Assembly: GCA_034406715.1 (NCBI GenBank) | Contig: CP137875.1 | Location: 372,001 to 436,000, forward strand | Length of the DNA stretch: 64,000 nucleotides | Direction of reading: 5' to 3' | From: Rhodotorula mucilaginosa | Taxonomy: Eukaryota; Basidiomycota; Microbotryomycetes; Sporidiobolales; Sporidiobolaceae | Shown: one piece after another, positions 21,130 to 33,744 of the stretch | Layout of the letters: every line of letters begins with the position of its first letter | How positions within the stretch are numbered: position 1 is the first letter of the stretch | Notes under the pieces: model-generated | Told to the model about the DNA's origin: nothing | Databases searched by the model: none | What the model saw: the letters and a program-made list of their open reading frames with translations, nothing else | Program-made: the position numbers and the translations under genes

Positions 21130-23745
21130 CGTATGTGCACAAGCGCAAACTCTACAGTGTCGCGAAGAACCTCACGTCATGAGACGCGGGAACTGTCCGC
21201 CCTCGTTCAGCTTCTGCTCCCAGTCCCTCTCCCTTGACCGAGAAAGATCCCGCGCTTCTTGCACGCCGCCATGAGAGGCTTGCGCCGTCCGCGGACCCAC
21301 TTGTGATCGATCGTCTCCCAATCTTCAAACCGTTCGTCTGTGGTCGGGTCCGCGACTTCGAGTTGGACGAGGTTCGGCAAGAAGTCGGGCCGCGCGAGTG
21401 CGGCGACGAGCAGAGTCTGCTCGTCTTTGCCGACGCGCGGAGAAGTCCGGTCGACCTCGGCCAGGTAGAAAGTAAAGGCGAGGTGGCGGATCCGGTTCGG
21501 GATGTTGGCGAGCAGGACGGCAAACGTGTTCTGTTCGGCGAGTTTGACCTGCTCGGCGCGGCGATGCTTGCGTTCCTCGACTTCGTCCGCCTCGTAGTCG
21601 CCGTCGTAATAAGGGTCGAGGTCTTCGTCGTCGAAACCCCCACAACACCCGCCCCGATGTGCGAGCTCGGTAAAAGTCTCCGTCTCGCGGATCTCGAGAA
21701 AGTCGACCGACTCGGGCATGGTCTCGATCGTCTTGACCACCAACGCGTACGTGTCTTCGCCGCACACGATGGCGACCTTGCGCAGATTGGGAAACGCCGA
21801 GAGGTCGAGCGACGTGCGCATGATGCCGACGCAGAGGGAGGTCAAACTCGTCTTGGACGCTTCGGTCAGGCGATCCAGGAGTCCTTGCTCGGTGGGACTG
21901 TTGAGTTCGAGCGACTCGAGTTGGAAGGGGTACGTCTCGGGTTCCGCATCCGCTGTGGGCCCGACGTCGCGGTCCGGCAGCCCTTCGTCGCTGTACTCGT
22001 ACTCCCACGACCGCCGCCTGGATGCGCGGCCAGCGCGGTCCGACAGCTCGACCGCTTGCCCTTCGTCACCATAGGTGATTGACAGGTGCTTGAGCTCCTG
22101 GAACGCGCGGAGGGCCGGAATCATTTCCCAGTTGCGGGCCGAGACGCGCGCGAGCTCGATGCTCTGCAAGAGCGGTTGCGCTTCTGCCGCGTACCGGAGG
22201 ACGAGCGCGTGCGGTTCGTATCGCCTCCCCCCCCGGCAAGTCCGCTTGGTAGGGCGACTCGATGAAACCGCGGTGGAGAAAGTTGAGTCGGAGTTTGCGG
22301 ATGTTGGGACAGACTGTGAGGAAGCGGCGGAGGGCCCGTCCGGCCGTTTTGAACTCGAACGGGCCATAGAACAGGAGCTCGATCGGCAGAGCCGCGAGAG
22401 ACGGGAACTTTGCGTAGGTGCGGTACAGTCGCATGGCGGCTTTGTCGAGCGCCTTGCGCGCCGGACCGTTCCCAGGGCCCTCCTCGTTCTCCTCCTCCGA
22501 GTCACTCCAACCGGCCTTCTTCTTCGGGGCGGCGTTGCTGCCCTTCTCGCCCTTGCCTCTCAAGTCCGTAGCCCTCATCGCTCGTGTCAACTCGTAGTGC
22601 TCAAAAAGGGAGCCGATCCCGGAGCTCTGCGGCGAGAAGATGGGCACGGTCGCATGCAGGCGTTGCAGCGCTGGCGTGCGCCACGCTTTGCTGATGCGAG
22701 AGAACCGGAGGAGAGTGTACATGTCACTGGCATCGACCGGGTCGAACAGGCGGACGATGAGACGGATGAGCGCGGGATCCGACGCTTTCGAGGGCGTGCG
22801 TCGCCCGGAAGTCGAACTCGTCGCCGACTTCGATTCGGACTTGCGTTTGCGGGCCGGAGGAGGAGCACGTTCGCTTGCCGCGGTCCTAGACCTGGGGGCC
22901 TTGGCGTTGGCAGCGACAGGCGCAACGGCAGCAGCGGAGGCCACCAAGTCCGGAACCGCCCTGGTCGGCGCTCGGGCCGTCGTCGCAGCCTCGAACGCCA
23001 CCGGATCACGCAGCCTCTCGGTGTGGAGCACGTTGACGTACGTCTGTAAGGCAGCGAGATTGTGTTCCGAGATAGTCCTGGCTCGGTACTCGTCCTGGAG
23101 CTGATAGTAGTGTGTGACGTGCGCATCGGTGAAGTTGCAAAAACCGGGAGCCGCGGGGAGGAAGTCGCCACTTGCCGCAGGCGATCGTGTCGGAGCTGAA
23201 GCTGGAGCTGATGTCGACGCAGCCGGCTGCTGAGCTTGATAGGCGGCCTCGATTTCTCGTTCGAGCGCGCGGTGATTCAGTGCGACCTCGCGGTGACGCT
23301 CTTCGACCTCTTGATGAATCGACCTGACGTAGACTTGAAGTGCAACCAGATCTAGACTCCCAAGCCAGCCGGCACGATATCCGGCTTGAAGTAGAGCGTA
23401 GTGTGCGATCTTTGCGGCGGTCATTCCGGCGACGCCGACCGTGGCGACCGGGAACGCGACCGAGCTGGCGGCATTCTGCGGCGACGTTCCGGGCGGCGCA
23501 GACATGCTGCTGTCTGTCTCTTTTCGCTCCGCAAGCAGGCGTGCAGCAGGGTCGAAAGGACGAGGCACGAAGTTAAGCGTCGCGACGCGGCGAGGAAAAG
23601 GGCGTGCGGCGCTCTGTAGGCAACGGGAGGTCAGTCGGGCTGCTCGGACAGGTTTCTGGGATTGACTGACGATCTCCACTCGATTCTGAGGTGCAGCGTG
23701 AGCGAGAGAGGAGTCGACCGCGGGCAGCTCGTCAAACTCATTCAC
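21130..23745. repeat. Direct tandem duplication, copy A (~2.6 kb)
   Basis: The whole F-box copy 2 gene with flanks is matched by 23775-26395, at an offset of 2,611 bases near the 5' end of the gene and 2,653 near its 3' end. Both flanks are shared: AAAGCGTATGT...GCGCA near the 3' end and GTCGGGCTGCTCGGACAGG upstream of the start. Similarity is high at DNA level, so the duplication looks recent. Confidence 0.75.
21207..23505 (-). CDS. F-box-type protein (copy 2), frame disturbed
   Basis: The ATG at 23505 opens MSAPPGTSPQNAA. Residues ~25-70 and ~130-175 are two copies of a motif with HYxLLQxxYRA and LxALQxYV. Then come a basic linker, an F-box-like segment (LIRLIVRLFDPVDAS ... SRISKAWRTPALQRLH) and a leucine-rich region (LRRFLTVCPNIRKLRLNFL, LQSIELARVSARNWEMIPAL). 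The frame changes at a run of eight G (plus-strand C 22227-22234): with seven G the ESPYQ... and RRYEPHALVLRY parts join as they do in copy 3. Near the 3' end, one base is absent at ~21235 relative to copy 3, replacing the last ~20 residues. The gene is either decaying, or the G run is a sequencing error; the 3' change would still only alter the tail. Confidence 0.55.
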
Positions 23746-23774
23746 GGGCGAAGCGGCTTCTGCCTCCTACAGGA

Positions 23775-26395
23775 AAAAGCGTATGTACACGCAAGCGCAC
23801 GCTCTACAGCATCTCGAAGAACCTCACATCATGAGACGCGGGATTTGACCGCCCTCGTTCAGCTTCTGCTCCCAATGCCTCTCCCTTGGACCGAGAAAGA
23901 TCCCGCGCTTCTTGCACGCCGCAATGAGAGGTTTGCGCCGTCCGCGGATCCATTTGCGGTCGGCCGATTCCCAGTCCAAGAACCAGTCGTCCGTCGTCGG
24001 GTTCGCGACTTCGAGCTGGACCAGGTTCGGCAAAAAGTCGGGCCGCGCGAGCGCTGCGACGAGTTGCGTTTGCTCGTCCTTGTCGATGCGAGGCGAGTCT
24101 GGGTCGATCTCGGTCAAGTAGGAAGTGAAAGCGAGGCGGCGGATTCGGTTCGGGAGGTTGGCGAGCAGGACGGCAAAGGTGTTTTGCTCGGCGACTTTGG
24201 CCTCCTCGGCTCGGCGGCGCTTGCGCTCCTCGACCTGCTCTTCCTCGTACTCGTCGTCATAACGCTCGTCGAGGTATTCGTACCCGTCCTCCAACGACCA
24301 GTCCCTTCTCCGCTGATGTTCCATCGCTGAAATGGTAACCGTCTCGCGTATCTCGAGAAAGTCGACCGACTCGGGCATGGTCTTGATTGTCTTGACCACC
24401 AACGCGTACATGTCGTCGCCGCACGCGATGGCGACTTTGCGCAGGTTCGGAAACGCCGAGAGGTCGAGCGACTTGCGCATGATGCCAACGCAGAGAGAGG
24501 TCAAACTCGTCTTGGACGCTTCGGTCAGGCGATCCAGCAGGCCTTGCTCGGTGGGACTGTTTAGTTCGAGCGACTCGAGTTGGAAAGGGTACGGATCGGG
24601 TTCTTGACCCGGCGTCGTCGTAATTGAGCAGTTCGACCGCTTGCCCTGTCTCGCCATAAGTGATCGACAGATGCTTGAGCTCCTTGAACGCGCGGAGAGC
24701 CGGGATCATGTCCCAATTCCGGTCCGAGACGCGTGCGAGCTCGATGCTCTGAATCAGCGGTTGCGCCTCTGCCGCGTACCGAAGGACGAGCCCGTGCGGT
24801 TCGTACCGGCGTTCGTAGGGCGAGTCGACGAATCCGCGATGGAGAAAGTTGAGTCGGAGTTTGCGGATGTTGGGACAGACTTGGAGGAAGCGGCGGACAG
24901 CCCGCGCCGACGTCTCGAATTCGAACGGGCCGTAAAACAGCAGCTCGGTTGGGAGCGCCGCGAGCGAGGGCAATTTGACGTAAGCGTGGTACAGTCGCAT
25001 GGCCGCCTTGTCGAGCGCCTTGCTCGCCGGACCGTCCCCAGGCCCTTCTGCAAAGTCGTCTTCGCTGCCCTCCGAGTCGCTCCACTCGATCTTTGGCCGG
25101 GTATTGCCGTCCTTCTTGCCCTTGCCCTTGCCTTTCGAGGCGGTGCCGCTCTCTGTCAGGGTCAAGTTGACCAACTCGTAGAGCGAACCGAGACTCGGGC
25201 TCTCCGGCGAAAAGATGGGCACGATCGCGTGCAGGCGTTGCAGCGCCGGCGTGCGCCACGCTTTGTTGACACGCGAGAGGTGGAGGAGGTCGCGCAAGTC
25301 GCTGCCATCGATCGGGTCGAACTGACGGACGATGAGAGGGATGAGCGCGGGATCGGACGCGTTCGAGCTCGTGCGTCGTACGGAAGTCGAGCTCGTCGTC
25401 TTCGTCGGTTCGGACTTGCGTTTGCGAGCCGGAGGCGGCGAGACGGACTTGGTGGCTGCGGACGAGGCGGCAGCGCGTTTGCTCGCCGCGGTCCTTGCTC
25501 CGGACGCCTTGGCGTTGGTGGCGACAGGCGCAGCGGCGGCACCCGTCGTCGTGGCCGCCTTGGTGGTCGGCGCTTGGGCGACCGTCGCATCCTCGGACAC
25601 CACCGAGTCGCGCGGTCGCTCCTTGTTGAGCACGTTGACGTACTGCTGGAGTGCCTTGTAGTTGTCCCTCGAGATCGTTCCGGCGCGGTACTCGTCCTGG
25701 AGCTGATAGTAATGCCTGACGTGCGCATCGGTGAAGCCGCGAATGCCCATGCCCGCGGGAGGGAACTGGAAGATCTTGGTTGCGTCGCCACTCGTCGCGG
25801 GCGGTACTGTCGGGGCTGGAGCTGCGGCAGCGGCGGCCGGTTGCTGAGGCCGAGCGGCCAACGCCGCTTGGAAGGCGGTTTCGAGTTCTCGTTCGAGCTC
25901 GCGGTGATGCAGCGCGACCTCGCGGTGCATCCACGTGACGTAGACTTGAAGCTCAGCGAGCTCCACAAATCTGAGCTGGCCGGCGCGGTATCCGGCTTGG
26001 AGCTGAGTATATTTCGCGATCTTTTCGGCGGTCATCCCGGCAACGCCGACAGTGGCGACCGGAAACGTGGCCGAGCTGGCGGCATTGTGCGGCGGCGGTC
26101 CCGGCGGCGCAGACATGCTGCTGGCTGTCTCCCTCGAGCCCTCTCTCAAGCTCTGTGAGTAGTCGTGCGCAGGGTCGAGAGGACGAGTAAAGAAGTCGGG
26201 CGTCGCGACGCGGCGAGGAAAAGGGCGTGCGGCGCTCTGCAAGCCCCGGGAGGTCAGTCGGGCTGCTCGGACAGGTTTCTGGGCTAGACTGACAGTCTCC
26301 ACTTGACCCCCGAGTGCAGCGTGAGTGAGAGAGAGCGGACACGTCGGCAGCTCGTCGACGTTCGATTTCACGAGGCGAGCGGCTCGTTCACTCTT
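23775..26395. repeat. Direct tandem duplication, copy B (~2.6 kb)
   Basis: Second unit, holding F-box copy 3 and its upstream region. The upstream part also contains a GCAGCGTGAG sequence in both units (23695 and 26317 regions), showing that the promoter was duplicated along with the gene. Confidence 0.75.
23824..26116 (-). CDS. F-box-type protein (copy 3), frame disturbed
   Basis: Near-duplicate of copy 2, starting at the ATG at 26116 (MSAPPGPPPHNAASS). It has the same order: two HYxxLQxxYRA motifs, a basic linker, F-box-like segment (LSRVNKAWRTPALQRLH), leucine-rich region and the C-terminal ACKKRGIFLGPRERHW ... RLMM, ending in TGA at 23824. Compared with copy 2 it lacks a segment of ~35 codons after GQAVELLNYDDAG and the reading frame shifts there (~24605-24625), so the first 490 or so residues and the rest lie in different frames. 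I see no credible intron that repairs this. A partner role in SCF ligases is family inference only. Confidence 0.55.
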
Positions 26396-26463
26396 TGCAC
26401 CTCGACTCCTCACTTCGGCGCTCCAGGAAGAGCTTCACGCCGTCAGAAGCGACTCAGTTCAGG
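26117..26463. promoter_or_regulatory. Divergent promoter, F-box copy 3 / LHS1
   Basis: About 350 bases between two divergent starts. It contains one CAGCGTG (~26318), the core of the yeast unfolded-protein-response element, but the same word sits upstream of F-box copy 2, so it came with the duplication and is weak evidence. An open frame runs through this region on the minus strand in both duplicates but has no clear ATG. Confidence 0.35.
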
Positions 26464-29400
26464 ATGAGAACCCGGTCACGAAGAGCGGCGCCGACATTCG
26501 CCATGCTGTCGAGTCTCGTGTTGGCTCTCGTCATGACCTTGGCCCTCAGCTGGACGCCGACCGTCAACGCTGCCTCGATGCTGGCGATCGACTACGGCAC
26601 AGACTCGTTCAAGGCGTCCCTCGTCAAACCCGGCGTCCCCTTCGACGTCCTCCTCACGAGGGAAGGGAAACGGAAAGCCCCCGCCGTCGTCACTTACCGC
26701 GGAGAGGAACGCTTCGTAGGCAGCGACGCTCAGACTCTGGTGAGTGTCATTCTCACTATCTGGATTGAGCCGTGCTCACTGTGTATACGCCCCCGCGAAA
26801 CAGGCCACGCGGTACCCGCAGGACACGATCGCATCCGTCAAGTTGCTCGTCGGACAATCGCCTTCAAACCCGCAGTCCCAACTGCACTCGTCTCTCTTCT
26901 CAAATGTGTTTGCAACAACAGCGCGGTCATCTCCCGCGATCCGTACCAGCAAAGAGACCGTCCCGGTCGAGGAGGCGCTCGCGTACCAACTCGTTCTCGC
27001 CAAGGAGCTCGCCGAGGAGCAAGCCAAGGAGAGCGTCAGAGACGTCGTTATCACGGTGCCCGGGTGGTGGGCTGAAGCGGAGCGGAAAGCCATGCTCGAC
27101 GCGGCCGAGATCGCCGGCCTCCGCCTCGTCGGACTCATCAACGACGGCGCTGCCGGTGAGTGGACATTTTGCGCTGGTTCGGAATCGCGTCCCGCGTATG
27201 TACTCAGCAATTATCACCTCTCACCTGATCACAGTCGCTGTCAACTACGCCATGGCTCGCACCTTCCCGCCCGAGCCGTCTCACCACCTCATCTACGACC
27301 TCGGTTCCGGCTCCTTGAGCGTCACGCTCGTCTCGCTCCGCTCCGCCATGCTCCCCGACCCGCTCTCGCTCGCCGAAACCCCTCAACTCAAGAACGCGAC
27401 CAGCATCGTCGTCCACGGGTACGGCTACGACCTCCAAGTCGGAGGGTATGTGTTTGATCGCGCCGTGAGGGACCTTCTCATCGAGGCGTTCGAGGCGACG
27501 ACGGGCAAACAACTCGAGGCGGGCCGCAAGGTCACCGAGGACAAGCGCGCGATGGCGAAACTCTTGAGGGAGGCGACGCGGGTCAAGCAAATCCTGAGCG
27601 CCAACACGGCCGCATCGGCTAGGGTGAGTGCCGCCGTCCCTCCTCACTCGCCTCCGTGACTAGAACTCACAGTGTCCGTTGGTGCAGATCGAAGGCCTCA
27701 TCGACGATCTCGACTTCCGCACCGAGATCACTCGCCAGCAACTCGAGGACCGAACCGCCTCGCTCGTCCCGCACCTGACCGACCCGATCCAAACCGCTCT
27801 CGATTCCGCCAAACTCTCTTTGTCGGACATCGAATCCGTCATCTTTGTCGGCGGCTCGTCTCGCGTCCCGGTCGTCCAGCGCGCCATCGCCGCCAAGGTT
27901 GGGGAGGAAAAGATTGCCAAGAATGTCAATGCGGACGAGGCGGCCGTGCTCGGGGCGGCGCTGTACGGGGCTGGGATCACGAGAGGGTTCCGGACCAAGG
28001 ATATTCGCGTTCAGGACTTGACGCCGTTTGGGATCGACATGGCGTACGAGGCGGAAAAGTCGTCTCCCGGTGCGCTGCGCTTTTCTGCTTGCACTTTTCC
28101 CCCGCGGGCCGACCTGTCTGACCTGATGGTCTCCTTGTCGTCACTAGACGCCGAATCTCGAGTGATCACGACTCACTTGTTCCCTCCGATGGCCAAGACG
28201 GGCGCCAAAAAGACCCTGACCTTCCGCAAGACCAAGGACTTTGCCGTCGATTTCTCCTACCGCCCTTCGACCCTTCCGGACGCCCCCACCGGCGCCCTCT
28301 TCTCGACCCACTTCCAAGGCATCTCGTCCGCGACGGCCAACTTGACGTCCGAGCAACTCGCGAACGCGACGGTCAAGGTCAACGTCGACCTCGACGCGAG
28401 CGGTCTGCTCAAAGTCGGGAAAGCGGTGCTGGTCCTGCGTGAGGAGGACGAGGACGAAGCCAAGGGCAAGGATGGCGTCACGGACAAGATCAAGAACTTG
28501 TTCAACCGGTTCGGGGGCAGCAAGAATGCGACCGCCGACAAGCCGCAACCGACGGGAGAGGCGAATGCAGACGCGGAGGGCGAGGAAGGCGCTGCCGAGA
28601 AGGAGCGGTTGACTGAGGAGGAGAAGGTGGCTCTTGAGGAGTTGAGGAGGCAAGCGGAACTGCCGCCTGCCAAGATCAAGCTCTCGGTCGAGACGACTTT
28701 CGCCTCCGGCAGCATGGGCCTCGACGAGAAGGCCGAGATCAAGAAGCGGTGAGTTTTCTATCGCTCTACACGTGAGCCTCCAACCTGCTCACGCATTTAC
28801 CCTGCAGTCTCCGCGACGCCAAGACGGCCCTGACGCGCAAACTCGCACGCGAGGAAGCCCGCAACGTCCTCGAAGCGTACGTCTACCGCGTTCGCGACCT
28901 CGTCGAGGGCGGGTCGCGCGAGAGCGCAGCGTTCCTCGCTGCTTCGGTCGAGAGTGAGCGCAAGGCGGTGCGCGAGTTGCAGCAGAAGACGGCCGAGTGG
29001 TTGTTTGACGAGGGTGAGAGTGCCGAGACCAAGGAGTTGAAGGAGAAGAAGCGCGAACTCGAGTGCGTGACTGCGGTCTTAATTCCTTTGGAGGTTACAG
29101 GGCCGTACTAACCCGAAATCATCACCCCTTTGCAGGAAGCTCGTTCAGCACATCCTCTCGCGGTCCACGGAGGCGCTCGAGCGACCGGTCGCAATCGACA
29201 AGCTCCGGAGCACCCTCTCGCGCGCTTCATCGTTCGCCACCTCTGCCCGCGAGAACGCGACCGCTCTCGCCGCCTCGGACCCCGACGCGCCTCAGCGGTT
29301 CACGTCCGAGGAACTCGCCTCGCTCGACAAAGTCGTGCAAGACGCGCAAGCGTGGCTCGACGAGTCGGAGCAGAAACAGGCCAAGGTGAAGGCACATGAG

Positions 29401-29586
29401 GATCCGGTGCTGCGCGTCGCGCAGGTCGAACGCAAGACGCTGGACGTCGAGAAGGAGTTGGGCAAGCTCGAGAAGAAGAAGGCGCCGAGGAGGAGGAGCA
29501 AGGCGAACAACAAGTCGGCGTCGGCGTCGGCGAAGGAGGCCGAATCGACTGCTTCTGGAAAAGAGCACGTCAAGGATGAACTCTGA
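26464..29586 (+). CDS. LHS1: ER lumenal Hsp70-like chaperone Lhs1/GRP170
   Basis: Large Hsp70 of the ER lumen that acts as nucleotide-exchange factor for BiP/Kar2 and as a holdase (family knowledge). The ATG at 26464 begins a basic stretch and a signal peptide (SLVLALVMTLALS, cleavage after TVNA). The ATPase domain follows: phosphate-1 loop LAIDYGTDSFKASLV, DVVITVPGWWAE, LVGLINDGAA, phosphate-2 loop IYDLGSGSLSVTL and adenosine motif FVGGSSRVPVVQRA. A beta-sandwich domain, an acidic loop (residues ~640-690, Glu/Ala-rich) and the helical lid come next. The last residues are KDEL, an ER-retrieval signal. About seven introns of 60-100 bases interrupt it. GRP170-type proteins are longer than BiP because of the acidic loop, as here. 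Confidence 0.9.
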
Positions 29587-31073
29587 GAAGAATGGAGAAG
29601 TCGGCCCAGTATTGGATCCGACGAACGAGCTTGCATTTGCATTTTTTTTCTGTTCTTTTCACGCATTGAGATTTGGGCCCCTGCACGGCTTGGTCGCTTG
29701 GGAGAAACGGCAAAAAATCGACTTGTGCTGCCGAGAGCAAGAAGGGTGTCGCGGATGGGCTGGCGACTGCAACGTGTTCGGTCTCAGCTTCTGTTGATGT
29801 CCGCCAGCTTTCGTGAAGCTAGTTTCTACGATTCTGAAGCTCACTACGTCGCGCCTTCACCGGCCTGCGAACTGTAGCGGCTACGTTTGTCCTTAAAGAC
29901 GAAGGGAACATGCCGACCAAAGTGCACAGACTCCGGCGGAAGGGAATTCCGAGGCGCACGAGAAGGCCAAAAGCGTCACGAGGGACCGTCCACGCTGCTC
30001 TTCAGTTCTCCTGGCGGGTGCACACAAGTCGCGGTTACGGCATTCGTGCCTTGACTCTCCTACTTCAGCCGGTCCCCTTCGCTGGGAATCAGGTCCGGCG
30101 AGGAGCTCATGCGGACAGTTTCGCTTCCTCGCTAGCCACTCACTAGTCGCGCCCCTTGCGGCGCTGGAAATCCCCTCAGATGAAATTACGGGCTACAATG
30201 GATGGTATGCGTTTCAGATGAACCAGTTTTTCGGTTCGTAGACCCCTCCGAGCCACGCCGAAGATAAGCGTTCACTTCGGCAAGCTCAAAGCTCAGAGGG
30301 TCAGACCCCGCATAGCGATTCCCGGCGCCAGTCCGCGTTCCCGATATGATCGTATAGCCCGATGGAGGCTAGCAATCGGGCAACTGTCACGGCGAGGATG
30401 CGGACTCTGCATACTTAGAGCGAGATCATCGCTGTCGTCCGCATTGCAGTACTTCATGAGTCTTGCCAGCGCATTCAACCTGACGTCGGGCGCGATGGCC
30501 GGCCTTTCACCGCAAGCGCATCATTGCAACCTGAAATCCGAAGACAAGTAAGACGGTGATGTGCACACGGCGCGGCGTTGTCCTTGATCTCGAGTCGGCC
30601 GCAGGACCGATGCAATGCTTGCTGCAGGCCCGGACGAGCACGAAACGACGTCATGAATTGATCGAAGAGGTTGCTTTGCCCACGTGCCCGGGCTAGAACC
30701 CTGGAGCAAACAAGATTTGGCCCATGGATTTAAAGAAGAGTGCAAGAGAAGCACCCGTTCAGCTTGCTCTATACTGTGGTAATTCGTCCGAATACTAGCT
30801 TTGTACGTCGCCCTAGCTTGGAACCGTATTTTTCCCAGGGTGCGGAGGAAAAGTTTGTGGATCGCCCGCCGCGCAACCCGCTCAGACTCGTCGACGAGCC
30901 AGCAGCGCGTCCCTCGAACCGCCTCTCTGCACGCGCACCAAGTCGCCTGCTAGAGTCCCACGTCGAGCCAAAAGCAGAGTACGAGACCGTACCCCACCTC
31001 GCTTTCATACCCGCACGCTCTCCCGGACGCGTGCAACGACCTCGCACGCAAAGGCAGCCACCGACCCGCCGCC
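29587..31073. other. 1.49 kb gap between LHS1 and HOG1
   Basis: The longest gene-free stretch in the window. Only short open frames without recognisable motifs occur. It should contain the LHS1 3' UTR and the HOG1 promoter and leader; the last ~250 bases are C/G-rich like a leader. I found no tRNA-like B box, no rRNA and no repeat. A non-coding RNA or a very small gene cannot be ruled out. Confidence 0.4.
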
Positions 31074-33210
<2,137 letters not shown>

Positions 33211-33744
33211 AATCGCCGGCTTCCTCGTAAAGTCTTTCTCGCCCCTTGGTGTTGCCCTCTTTCTCCGTCCGCCCCGCATCGTGGTTTCCGGGTTGTCTGC
33301 TCCTCGTCACCTTTTGATTCCCCTCCTGCCTTTCCTTCCCTGCACATCTCGTCTTGGGATCATCCTCTCTCCGCGGTGCGCTCCAGCACTAGTTTACCCC
33401 TCCAGTCTCACGAATCCCTCTTTCTTCAAGTGCTGCCCACCCGTTCTTCATCGGCTTTGAAACTTGTACCTAGTCTGCAGACTGCGGCGGGGTGTTTGGT
33501 CCCGTGCGCGCGCTTTTTGGGTAGAATATACACGCTCGCCTACTATAGCCCGTGTGTGGGTCACCCTCCGCTCGCAAGGCAGCTCTTTGCCTCGTCTCTC
33601 GGTCCAAGATCTCGAGTGTCGTCGAGTCTCGAGAGCAGAAGAAGCCCCACTTTAAGTCTCTTCACCGCTTGACCTACAGCGAGGCGGAAGGATCGAACGC
33701 GACTAACTCGTGGCGCTTATAGTCGCTCCTCACCCTCGCTCGCT
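33211..33744. other. Intergenic, HOG1 to SEA4
   Basis: About 530 bases, pyrimidine-rich, expected to contain the HOG1 3' UTR and the promoter of the next gene. No gene seen. Confidence 0.4.

Noticed and set aside
19511-21274. Long plus-strand open frame (587 codons) opposite F-box copy 1
   Set aside because: It is antisense to a frame with recognisable F-box and leucine-rich text. Composition is Arg/Val/Glu-rich as expected for the reverse complement of GC-rich coding DNA, and no domain is visible.
24641-26158. Long plus-strand open frame (505 codons) opposite F-box copy 3
   Set aside because: Same reason: a shadow frame of the duplicated gene, with no motif and no plausible start.
26310-26330. 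CAGCGTG unfolded-protein-response element upstream of LHS1
   Set aside because: The same word lies upstream of F-box copy 2 as part of the duplicated unit, so its presence near LHS1 is explained by the duplication and a 7-base match is weak.
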